A stretch of 32,109 bases of DNA from Flavobacteriaceae bacterium (GTDB lineage: Bacteria > Bacteroidota > Bacteroidia > Flavobacteriales > Flavobacteriaceae), in contig JANSXF010000050.1 in NCBI GenBank assembly GCA_024743095.1, positions 1 to 32,109 on the forward strand, written 5' to 3'. Positions 6,640 to 13,707 of this stretch are shown here, piece after piece. A model generated the notes under the pieces. That model did not search any database and was not told the DNA's origin. It saw only the letters and a list, made by a program, of their open reading frames with translations. A program made the translations under genes and the position numbers. Position 1 is the first letter of the stretch. Every line of letters starts with the position of its first letter.

Positions 6640-7922
6640 TTCAAGGTCTTGGCCACTGCCTGAACCTCGTCCAATACCCTTAATAGATTATCGCCCCATA
6701 ATTTGGCGATTTCCTCCTCTGTATAGCCTCTTTTTACGAGTTCCAAGGTTACGTTGAAAGTTTCGGAAGCATCCGACCAACCTTCAATGCCACCACCTCC
6801 GTCAAAATCGGAGCTTATACCAACGTGGTCAATGCCAATCAATTTCACCATGTAGTCGATATGGTCCACAAAATCGGACACATTCACTGCTGGTGGGACA
6901 TTGGGATCGGTCTCGGCCATTTCTTCACCCATGTTCATGACTTTACGATAGTTGGCAAAAAACTCTTCGCGCTGCTCATCGGTCAAAGAACCGAACTGGG
7001 AGCGTTCGTACCAAGCCACACCGAGCGAATCCGCTACTTTTTTGTAGACTTCCGTCATGTAAGCTGAACGGGCCTCATGTTTTTCGGTATTCAAATAGGA
7101 ACTAAATGCCACGGTCTGTACCACACCTCCGTTTTCCTTCATCAACATCAACTGCTCGTCATCAAGGTTACGGCTATGGTCACAAAGTGCCCTGGCCGAA
7201 GAATGTGAGGCAATTATAGGGGCCTTGGTAAGTGCTATCATTTGTTTCATGGCCTCTTTTGATGGATGCGATACATCTATCATCATTCCCACACGGTTCA
7301 TTTCAGCGACCGCTTTTTTTCCAAGTTCGCTCAAACCTTCGTGAAGCCAAACACTGTCTTGCTCCCCTGTATTGGAATCACTCAACTGACTGTGGCCATT
7401 GTGGGCCAAGGACATATAGCGGGCCCCTCTTTTTTGATATTCTTCAATCTGGGAGAGGTCCTCACCAATAGGGTAGGCGTTCTCCACACCGATCATGGCC
7501 ACTTTTTTGCCTGCTGCCACAATTCTCCTCACATCGTCGGAGGTCAATGCCAATTCAATCTCGTCCGGGGCAATTTCCTCACAGAGCTTGTGTATGGCAT
7601 CAAATTTGGAAATGGCATTTTCCGATGCCTTGGCATATCCTTCCGTAGTTAGCGCGTCCTGTCCGGTATAAACGATCAACCAGGCCACATCCAGGCCACC
7701 CTCTTTCATTTTGGGTATGTTTACCTGGGTATCCAAATTTTGGGTATAGTTGATGCTGTCCGTAAAATTCTGCACATTGATATCGTCATGCGTATCGATG
7801 GTTATCACGGAATCATGGATCCGTTGCGCTTTTTCTTCCAAGGTTTCTTCTGTCTTTTCGGTTTTTTTCTCCCCACAGGAGATAAGCAAGGTAATACTAA
7901 GGAATAGATAAAAATATTTCAT
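6636..7922 (-). CDS. Membrane dipeptidase (peptidase M19) lipoprotein
   Basis: A 428-residue zinc dipeptidase of the renal dipeptidase family, cleaving dipeptides on the periplasmic or outer side of the membrane. From the ATG at 7922 there is a signal peptide with lipobox (LLISC, Cys16). Zinc-site residues expected from human DPEP1 are visible: 'DTHDD' (His45, Asp47), 'GVENAYP' (Glu147), 'DVSHPS' (His219) and 'ASHSSARA' (His240). The frame stays open upstream to 8030, but that extension would bury the signal peptide and is rejected. The gene overlaps the thioesterase tail-to-tail and is divergent from the 8050 gene. Length and motifs indicate a functional enzyme. Confidence 0.93.
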   Translation of the reverse strand: MKYFYLFLSITLLISCGEKKTEKTEETLEEKAQRIHDSVITIDTHDDINVQNFTDSINYTQNLDTQVNIPKMKEGGLDVAWLIVYTGQDALTTEGYAKASENAISKFDAIHKLCEEIAPDEIELALTSDDVRRIVAAGKKVAMIGVENAYPIGEDLSQIEEYQKRGARYMSLAHNGHSQLSDSNTGEQDSVWLHEGLSELGKKAVAEMNRVGMMIDVSHPSKEAMKQMIALTKAPIIASHSSARALCDHSRNLDDEQLMLMKENGGVVQTVAFSSYLNTEKHEARSAYMTEVYKKVADSLGVAWYERSQFGSLTDEQREEFFANYRKVMNMGEEMAETDPNVPPAVNVSDFVDHIDYMVKLIGIDHVGISSDFDGGGGIEGWSDASETFNVTLELVKRGYTEEEIAKLWGDNLLRVLDEVQAVAKTLN

Positions 7923-8049
7923 GGTCGGTTTTTTATACATACAAATAACGCAATTTGACAACAATATCCGAATGCTACGGAACAATAAATTGTATTCCCT
8001 CAGTTTAATCAACATTTTTAATGTAATCAATAACCATTAACGCAAAAAA

Positions 8050-8826
8050 TTGGGAACACGCGAATTGTTAACGTATCTAGAAAAGCTGGAAATAGGATTA
8101 AGCTCCTTTTCTTATGAAGAATTAGGGGTGGTGGAAGCCGGAGAACTCAAAAAATCCTTTGAAATGTTCAAGTTTGGACTGGAAAGCAAGGTTTTTGGGA
8201 TTTCTGAAATGCGACAACTGGAAAATATCTATGAAAAAGTAGGCATTCAAAGTTTGGACAACAAACCGTTCACCGACATTAATACTGGGATTTCGACCCT
8301 CATTAAGTCCTTGGAGGCCACAAATCTGTCGGAGCCCCAAAAAAACATTGTGGAAGAGCTGAAAAAACTAGTGCGGAATGTCCAAGAGAAACCTCAATAT
8401 CAGACTAAAAATATAGACCATATGTCAACCGATTTTGAGTTTATAGAGAAGAGCCTCCAAGCCGGCTTTTCTTCCCAAAAAATCGACCTCCAACCTGTTT
8501 TGGAGGATTGTATGGGACAAATGGAATTGTTGGAAGAATCGGTGCGCATGTTCAAACAGAACATTTTTGAATTTGTCGGCAGTGCCAAAGTCAACCTAAT
8601 GAACGATAACTATGTGGAATTGGAGCTTTCCTGCCAAAAAATTATGCCCTCCCTGCATATGATGAAGACCTCGGGGCTATTGGAAGTGGCCCAACAAATT
8701 TCAAGATTGTGCAAAACGGACAAGGACAAAAAACACCTTGAATTTCTGTACGGTCAGTTTCTTCAGGAATATCCGCGCATACAGGAGCAAATAGATTTTG
8801 AAATGGAAATATTCCGAACCATCTAA
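8050..8826 (+). CDS. Hpt-like protein with Gln in place of phospho-His
   Basis: A 258-residue cytoplasmic all-helical protein. The only start after the in-frame stop at 8038 is the TTG at 8050. The N-terminal 60 residues (LLTYLEKLEIGLSSFSYEE..., ELKKSFEMFKFGLESKVFG) look like an adaptor segment of Bacteroidota signalling proteins, from memory. The C-terminal half (about 165-250) follows the histidine-phosphotransfer helix pattern: 'NYVELELSCQKIMPSLHMMKTSGLLEVAQQI' lines up with the Hpt core in which xxAHxLKGS carries the phospho-His. The aligned residue is Gln (SCQKIMPS); a His occurs five residues later and is out of register. It may therefore be a non-phosphorylatable Hpt scaffold. It is followed by a small gene 13 bases on. 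Confidence 0.55.
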   Translation: MGTRELLTYLEKLEIGLSSFSYEELGVVEAGELKKSFEMFKFGLESKVFGISEMRQLENIYEKVGIQSLDNKPFTDINTGISTLIKSLEATNLSEPQKNIVEELKKLVRNVQEKPQYQTKNIDHMSTDFEFIEKSLQAGFSSQKIDLQPVLEDCMGQMELLEESVRMFKQNIFEFVGSAKVNLMNDNYVELELSCQKIMPSLHMMKTSGLLEVAQQISRLCKTDKDKKHLEFLYGQFLQEYPRIQEQIDFEMEIFRTI

Positions 8827-8839
8827 AACAAAGCAAAAC

Positions 8840-9193
8840 ATGGAAAACACCGAACTTCCCGAGTATCTGCAAAGTATATTTTATCCTTTGTTCCAATACA
8901 CAAAAGACCTTCAATGTCAGTTAATGTTGATGGATGAAATGCTGGAAGTAGGGGACAGAAAGGAAATTCCTTTTCTTTCTGAATTGGAGTCCCATGACAA
9001 TCCAAGGATCAGCAATAAAGCATTTGCGATTAAAAACGAATTGCTGTCCAAATTGGGCGTATTGTCCGATACTGAGCGAAGAAGATTGCCCATGAACCTT
9101 TGCTTTATTTATGATGAATTCAATATACGCCCAAGCAAAGTGGATAAAGAATTTGAGTTTGAAGTAGAGCTGGATATTTTGAACATGAAGTAA
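8840..9193 (+). CDS. Small conserved-looking protein of unknown function
   Basis: A 117-residue acidic, helix-rich cytoplasmic protein starting at the ATG at 8840, 13 bases after the stop of the Hpt-like gene; the two are almost surely one operon. The frame extends back to 8798 inside the upstream gene, but the 8840 start gives a better N-terminus (MENTELPEYLQSIF). There are no transmembrane segments or cofactor motifs. The close linkage to the Hpt-like protein suggests a partner in the same signalling or regulatory process; this is inference. I do not recognise the family. Confidence 0.6.
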   Translation: MENTELPEYLQSIFYPLFQYTKDLQCQLMLMDEMLEVGDRKEIPFLSELESHDNPRISNKAFAIKNELLSKLGVLSDTERRRLPMNLCFIYDEFNIRPSKVDKEFEFEVELDILNMK

Positions 9194-9220
9194 AGAATGA
9201 CAACGTAAAGTAGGAGTTTC

Positions 9221-9235
9221 ACCACAATTTGTGGT
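9221..9235. other. 15-bp palindrome ACCACA-ATT-TGTGGT
   Basis: Perfect 6-bp arms around a 3-base centre, 27 bases after the stop of the 8840 gene and 65 bases before the first micro-ORF. There is no T-run, so it fits an operator or RNA hairpin better than a terminator. Confidence 0.4.
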
Positions 9236-9300
9236 TATCATATAATCTTTAAATAAAAATAACGTTATAACAAATACCCAAATAAAAACCTAAGATTACC

Positions 9301-9399
9301 ATGTTATACGACACCTACGGAGAAGAGTACCTAGCTTTTTTACAAGAACTCAACGAAATTTTGACCGTAAACGAACTTGCCGAACTTGATTATCTATAG
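9301..9399 (+). CDS. Candidate microprotein A (32 residues)
   Basis: An ATG-started frame of 32 codons plus TAG. The core 'YLAFLQELNEILT' forms an amphipathic helix and resembles the core of the second micro-ORF at 9427 (YLNFIKDLKDMLT). Both frames are preceded by the same TTACC directly before the ATG. It is acidic, with no signal peptide. It lies in the 400-base interval between the 8840 gene and a strong terminator, on the same strand as the Hpt-like operon. Coding status is inferred from the similarity between the two frames; no homologue is known to me. Confidence 0.4.
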   Translation: MLYDTYGEEYLAFLQELNEILTVNELAELDYL

Positions 9400-9426
9400 T
9401 TGGGCAACAACCCCAAATTTGTTACC

Positions 9427-9528
9427 ATGAAAAACCCAAACAAAGAAAACACCGCTTACCTAAATTTTATTAAGGATTTAAAGGACATGCTCACCGACTT
9501 TGATATTAGTCTTTTGAGCAAATCATGA
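9427..9528 (+). CDS. Candidate microprotein B (33 residues), similar to microprotein A
   Basis: An ATG-started frame of 33 codons plus TGA, 27 bases after microprotein A. 'YLNFIKDLKDMLTDFDISLL' aligns with the A peptide at Tyr, Leu, Phe, Leu, Leu and Thr with conservative changes between (Leu/Ile, Glu/Asp, Ile/Met). This pattern suggests selection on protein rather than DNA. It is followed by a UUCG-capped terminator, so A and B would end a transcript. It has no known family and no export signal. Confidence 0.4.
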   Translation: MKNPNKENTAYLNFIKDLKDMLTDFDISLLSKS

Positions 9529-9550
9529 TGTTTAAAGTGCATATCATGGA

Positions 9551-9580
9551 AAAGGGGATGTTGTTCGCAGCATCCCCTTT
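9551..9580. terminator. Strong hairpin terminator with TTCG tetraloop
   Basis: AAAGGGGATGTTG (9551-9563) pairs with CAGCATCCCCTTT (9568-9580) along 13 positions with one G-T wobble, closed by a TTCG loop. It lies between the micro-ORFs on the plus strand and the end of rpoD on the minus strand, and probably serves both. Confidence 0.8.
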
Positions 9581-9601
9581 CCTATTTAAAGCCACTATGG
9601 T

Positions 9602-10465
9602 TTATCCCAAGTAGGATTTCAAAATTTTGCTTTTTGAGGTATGTCTTAATTTTCTGATTGCCTTTTCCCGTATTTGGCGCACACGTTCCCTTGTCAAATC
9701 GAATGTACTTCCGATTTCCTCCAAGGTCATGGACGGTTGGTCCCCAATACCGTAGTATAGGCGAACTACATCGGCCTCTCTTGGTGACAAGGTATCCAAG
9801 GCCCTGTTTATTTCGGTATTTAGGGATTGGTGCATAAGACCTTTGTCAGGCTTGGGAGAATCCCCGGCATTCAGCACATCGTAAAGGTTAGAGGTTTCAC
9901 CTTCCTTTAATGGCGCATCCATGGATACGTGTCTGCCCGTATTTTTCAATGATTGTTTCACTTCGGAAACCGTCATGTCCAACTCTTTGGCGATTTCCTC
10001 TGGAGATGGCGGACGTTCGTGGGCCTGCTCCAAATACGAAAATGTTTTTTTGATCTTATTTATGGATCCAATCTTGTTCAATGGCAATCGTACCACTCGT
10101 GATTGTTCTGCCAATGCCTGTAAAATAGATTGGCGGATCCACCAAACCGCATAGGATATGAACTTAAACCCACGGGTTTCATCAAAACGTTTGGCAGCTT
10201 TTACCAAACCTACGTTTCCTTCGTTGATTAAATCCGGTAATTTTAACCCTTGGTTCTGATACTGTTTCGCAACGGAGACCACAAACCTAAGGTTTGCATT
10301 GGTCAATTTTTCCAAAGCAGCTTGGTCACCGGCCCTGATCTTCTGTGCTAACTCAACTTCCTCTTGCGCTGTGATCAAATCGATTTTGCTGATATCCTGC
10401 AAGTATTTGTCAAGTGATTTGGATTCCCGGTTCGTGACCTGTTTGATGATTTTTAGCTGCCTCAT
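9602..10465 (-). CDS. rpoD: Primary sigma factor RpoD (sigma-70 family, Bacteroidota type)
   Basis: A 287-residue sigma factor that directs RNA polymerase to housekeeping promoters (TAnnTTTG / TTG in this phylum). I chose the ATG at 10465 ([14 protein letters not shown]), the classic start of the short Bacteroidota RpoD; the frame runs 12 codons further to 10501 but that part is not family-like. Region 1.2 '[25 protein letters not shown]', region 2 '[37 protein letters not shown]' and '[15 protein letters not shown]', region 3, and the region 4 HTH '[28 protein letters not shown]' are all present. There is no region 1.1, as is normal in this phylum. The gene is divergent from the helicase gene. 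Confidence 0.96.
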   Translation of the reverse strand: MRQLKIIKQVTNRESKSLDKYLQDISKIDLITAQEEVELAQKIRAGDQAALEKLTNANLRFVVSVAKQYQNQGLKLPDLINEGNVGLVKAAKRFDETRGFKFISYAVWWIRQSILQALAEQSRVVRLPLNKIGSINKIKKTFSYLEQAHERPPSPEEIAKELDMTVSEVKQSLKNTGRHVSMDAPLKEGETSNLYDVLNAGDSPKPDKGLMHQSLNTEINRALDTLSPREADVVRLYYGIGDQPSMTLEEIGSTFDLTRERVRQIREKAIRKLRHTSKSKILKSYLG

Positions 10466-10531
10466 TCTTGTATCTGGTTTACTAGTGTTATAAACTATCA
10501 TTATACATCATAATCTCCATTTTTCCAAGTG

Positions 10532-10559
10532 CAAAATGTTATTGTTATCAAAATGTTAT
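10532..10559. repeat. Two 11-bp direct repeats upstream of rpoD
   Basis: CAAAATGTTAT occurs at 10532-10542 and 10549-10559, a 17-bp period, 67-94 bases upstream of the rpoD ATG. It is a possible regulator site in the shared rpoD/helicase control region; the role is inference. Confidence 0.45.
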
Positions 10560-10651
10560 GAGCAAAAACAGGATTTGCAAAAAAATACTGGACGTTTTTA
10601 ATTGTTAATACAATTTTGATAGAAAAGCTTCCAAGGATTGGTCTCAAGCAC

Positions 10652-10680
10652 AAAAAACCTCTAATTTTGTAGGGTTTTTT
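10652..10680 (+). terminator. Terminator-like hairpin inside a divergent promoter region
   Basis: AAAAAACCTCTA (10652-10663) pairs with TAGGGTTTTTT (10670-10680) with one bulged T and a 6-base loop, followed by ATTT. The T-run is on the plus strand, 31 bases before the TTG start of the helicase. No plus-strand gene ends here, so it would act as a leader attenuator or end a short RNA. Confidence 0.55.
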
Positions 10681-10710
10681 ATTTAACAATCAATAATAAC
10701 GCATTTCCCT

Positions 10711-12222
10711 TTGGAGGTAAACAAAGAAGTAAAGAAGAAAACATTGTACGGTTATCAGGAAGAAGACCTGAACAAAATATTCACACAGCTGGACAAGCTT
10801 CCGGAGGGTACCAATATTTTGTACCAACTACCAACCGGAGGAGGCAAAACCGTTGTGTTCTCAGAGATTACCAGAAGATTTATTGAGCAGACCGGGAAAA
10901 AAGTAATGGTGCTCACCCACCGCATTGAGCTCAGCAAACAGACCTCAAAGATGCTCAAGGGATTTGGTGTCGCCAACAAGGTAATCAACAGCGAGGTCAA
11001 GGAACTGTACGATCAGGACGATTATATGTGCTTTGTGGCCATGGTGGAAACTTTGAACAACCGTTTACAGGAAGAAAAGGTGAAAATCAATAATATCGGT
11101 CTGGTCATTATTGATGAGGCCCACTACAATTCCTTTAGAAAACTCTTCAAATATTTCGATAAATCCACCATTTTGGGCGTAACGGCAACCCCCTTGAGTT
11201 CCAACATCAAACTCCCGATGAAGGATAATTACAAACACTTGATCATTGGGGAGTCCATACAATCGTTGATCGATAAAAACTTCCTGGCAAAGGCCAACCT
11301 CTATAATTACGATGTTAGCCTACGCACCTTAAAGCTGGGCATCAATGGGGACTACACCGTAAAATCTTCCGATGAATTCTACAGTGCACACAGTATGCTC
11401 GGTAAACTGCTTACCGCGTATGAAGAGATTGCGAAGGGGACCAAGACCTTGATTTTCAATAACGGTATCAACACCTCGCTCTATGTTTACGAGACCTTTA
11501 AAAAAGCTGGCTATAATGTTAGGCACTTGGACAATAAGAACACGGCCACGGAGCGAAAGGATATCCTCGAGTGGTTTGCAGAAACACCGGATGCTATCCT
11601 GACATCTGTGAGTATTCTTACCACAGGTTTTGATGAACCGACCGTTGAAAGTATTATTTTGAACAGGGCAACAAGGTCACTTACCCTGTATTTTCAGATG
11701 ATTGGCAGGGGGTCTAGGGTACTTCCGGATAAAAATGCATTCAATGTAATCGATATGGGTAACAATATTGCCCGTTTTGGTCCATGGGACGCACCTGTAG
11801 ATTGGCAAGAGATTTTTCATTTTCCCGACTTTTACTTGGAGAATATCAAAAATGATGAAGAAATCGAGCGTGATTTTGTTTACGAGATGCCCGATGACCT
11901 CCGGGCCAAATTCAGTAATTCAGATAATATCGCTTTTGACGTAAAAGAAGAATACAAAAAGATTTTTGCCCAAGGGAAAAAGTCAAAATTGGTTCTTGAA
12001 AAAAGCATTGAGCAACACGCCCAAATCTGTGTGGAAAACAGCGAAGATGTATTCGATGCCCGCATTTTGGCCAAGGAGCTCAAAGATGAGATTCAGTATC
12101 GTGTAAAGCAATATTCCTATTGCATCATGAACAACACAAAGAACTACAAGGAGTGGTTGGAAGAGGATTATGAGCGTAAACTGCGTTCCAGCATCTCCAA
12201 AATGTTTGCAGCTAAAATGTAA
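10711..12222 (+). CDS. SF2 DEAD/DEAH-box helicase
   Basis: A 503-residue ATP-dependent nucleic-acid helicase of superfamily 2. The start is TTG at 10711; an in-frame stop sits at 10684 and no ATG is close. Motifs run in order: I 'LPTGGGKTVVFSE', Ia 'VLTHRIELSKQ', II 'VIIDEAHYN' (DEAH), III 'GVTATPLSS', IV 'TLIFNN', V 'ILTTGFDEP' and VI 'QMIGRGSRV'. A helical C-terminal domain of about 130 residues has no recognised motif. The overall plan resembles RadD/YejH-like repair helicases; the exact role is uncertain. The gene is divergent from rpoD, with a terminator-like hairpin in its leader. Confidence 0.88.
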   Translation: MEVNKEVKKKTLYGYQEEDLNKIFTQLDKLPEGTNILYQLPTGGGKTVVFSEITRRFIEQTGKKVMVLTHRIELSKQTSKMLKGFGVANKVINSEVKELYDQDDYMCFVAMVETLNNRLQEEKVKINNIGLVIIDEAHYNSFRKLFKYFDKSTILGVTATPLSSNIKLPMKDNYKHLIIGESIQSLIDKNFLAKANLYNYDVSLRTLKLGINGDYTVKSSDEFYSAHSMLGKLLTAYEEIAKGTKTLIFNNGINTSLYVYETFKKAGYNVRHLDNKNTATERKDILEWFAETPDAILTSVSILTTGFDEPTVESIILNRATRSLTLYFQMIGRGSRVLPDKNAFNVIDMGNNIARFGPWDAPVDWQEIFHFPDFYLENIKNDEEIERDFVYEMPDDLRAKFSNSDNIAFDVKEEYKKIFAQGKKSKLVLEKSIEQHAQICVENSEDVFDARILAKELKDEIQYRVKQYSYCIMNNTKNYKEWLEEDYERKLRSSISKMFAAKM

Positions 12223-12260
12223 TGTTTGGATTGTTGTTTTCCATTTTTTGATACTTGAAC

Positions 12261-12290
12261 TTGCACGTACGCTTTGTAGTTCCAACTTTG
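12261..12290 (+). promoter_or_regulatory. Bacteroidota-type promoter for the glycosyltransferase gene
   Basis: TTG at 12261-12263, a 19-base spacer, then CAACTTTG at 12283-12290 (one mismatch to TAnnTTTG). Transcription would start around 12297, a few bases before the ATG at 12304, giving a nearly leaderless mRNA. Confidence 0.5.
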
Positions 12291-12303
12291 TACTTTTACC
12301 TGT

Positions 12304-13545
12304 ATGCCTAAAAAACTCCTCGTCATTGGTTATGTTTGGCCGGAACCATCCACAACAGCAGCGGGCTGCCGTATGCAGCAATTGTTGGATGCATTTTCAA
12401 CCTTCGGTTACCATATCACCTTTGCCAGTACCGCCAGAAAAACCGGGTACAGCCTTGATTTGGAACAAATGGGCGTTAAAGAGGTTGGCATACAGCTCAA
12501 CCATTCCAGTTTTGACGAGTTTGTGACACAACTTTCACCGGACGTTGTAGTTTTTGATCGGTTTATGATCGAGGAACAATTTGGATGGCGAGTGGCAGAA
12601 TTTGCACCGAATGCAGTACGGATCCTAAACACCGAAGATCTGCACGCCTTACGAGGCGCCAGGGAAGAGGCTCATAAAAAACATCGGCAGTTTCAAGTGA
12701 AAGATTGGATAAACCACTCTATGACCATACGGGAAGTCGCCAGTATTTACCGTTGTGATTTAAGTTTGATGATTTCCACTTATGAAATAAGGGTTTTACA
12801 ACAAGAACTTCATATCCCGGCAGAGTTGTTACTGCACCTACCCTTCATAGTTGATGTTTCGTTAATTACCGAAGAAAACTTAATCCCATTTGAAGGAAGG
12901 AAAAACTTCGTATGTATTGGTAACGGTAAACACCCACCCAATGTTGATTCGATTAAAGTTTTAAAAAACGAAATTTGGCCCCTAATACGAAAGCAACTCC
13001 TTGATGCTGAAATCCATATTTATGGTGCCTATCTACCACAACAGGTAAACGAGATGCATGACCCCAAAACTGGATTTTATATTAATGGCTGGGCAAAGAA
13101 TATAGATACTGTACTTGAAGATGCCAAAGTTTTATTGGCCCCCATACAATTTGGTGCAGGAATCAAAGGAAAGCTATTGGATGCCATGAGAACGGGAACT
13201 CCCAGCGTTACCACAAGCATTGGAGCAGAAGGCATGTACGACCAATTGGACTGGAACGGCACTATCGCCAATGATTGGAATAGGTTTTCCCAAGCTGCAG
13301 TGAAATTGTACCAAAACCAGAAATTATGGGGAATGGCTCAAAACCAAGGATTAAAATTGATCAATCACTTGTATGACAAGACTGTTCTGGAGGCTCAATT
13401 AAGAAACAGGGTAAATCATCTTTGTCACAATCTTAAAGCACATCGCCAACACAATTTTATCGGGAAGCTCTTACACCATCAAACTATGGCCGGCACTAAG
13501 TATATGGCCAAATGGATAGAGGAGAAGAATAGGGGGATTTCCTAA
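12304..13545 (+). CDS. Glycosyltransferase, GT4-like (GT-B fold)
   Basis: A 413-residue glycosyltransferase. The N-terminal half starts 'MPKKLLVIGYVWPEPSTTAAG', typical of the first beta strand and glycine loop of a GT-B acceptor domain. The C-terminal half has 'CIGNGKHPPNVDSIKVL' and the donor-binding stretch 'LLAPIQFGAGIKGKLLDAMRTGTPSVTT', where family GT4 usually has K-x-x-E-A-M; here the Glu is Asp. It is predicted to be cytoplasmic, transferring a sugar from a nucleotide donor; the acceptor is unknown. No other polysaccharide genes lie beside it. It has its own promoter and a weak downstream hairpin (13553-13574). Confidence 0.85.
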   Translation: MPKKLLVIGYVWPEPSTTAAGCRMQQLLDAFSTFGYHITFASTARKTGYSLDLEQMGVKEVGIQLNHSSFDEFVTQLSPDVVVFDRFMIEEQFGWRVAEFAPNAVRILNTEDLHALRGAREEAHKKHRQFQVKDWINHSMTIREVASIYRCDLSLMISTYEIRVLQQELHIPAELLLHLPFIVDVSLITEENLIPFEGRKNFVCIGNGKHPPNVDSIKVLKNEIWPLIRKQLLDAEIHIYGAYLPQQVNEMHDPKTGFYINGWAKNIDTVLEDAKVLLAPIQFGAGIKGKLLDAMRTGTPSVTTSIGAEGMYDQLDWNGTIANDWNRFSQAAVKLYQNQKLWGMAQNQGLKLINHLYDKTVLEAQLRNRVNHLCHNLKAHRQHNFIGKLLHHQTMAGTKYMAKWIEEKNRGIS

Positions 13546-13552
13546 ACTATAA

Positions 13553-13574
13553 AGATAAACCTCTGGTTTTATCT
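13553..13574. terminator. Weak hairpin after glycosyltransferase gene
   Basis: AGATAAACC (13553-13561) pairs with GGTTTTATCT (13565-13574) with one bulge and a 3-base loop, starting 8 bases after the stop. There is no clear T-run, so terminator function is uncertain. Confidence 0.35.
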
Positions 13575-13707
13575 ATTTAATGGGCATTCCCAATATTTCG
13601 AAATTGGTTTTCACCCGTTTAAATTCTTTTTAAAATGATATTGATATGGCTTTCGTCCGGAGACTCTTTTTTGAGCTTATGAAATCTTTCAAAAACACCC
13701 GGTCTTA

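Noticed and set aside
7923..8030. Longer start for the dipeptidase
   Set aside because: It would put 36 non-family residues before a clear lipoprotein signal; the ATG at 7922 fits.
10466..10501. Longer start for rpoD
   Set aside because: The 12 extra residues do not match the conserved Bacteroidota RpoD N-terminus, which begins at MRQLKI.
11983..12381. 132-codon minus-strand frame at the helicase/glycosyltransferase junction
   Set aside because: It overlaps two well-supported genes and shows no domain.
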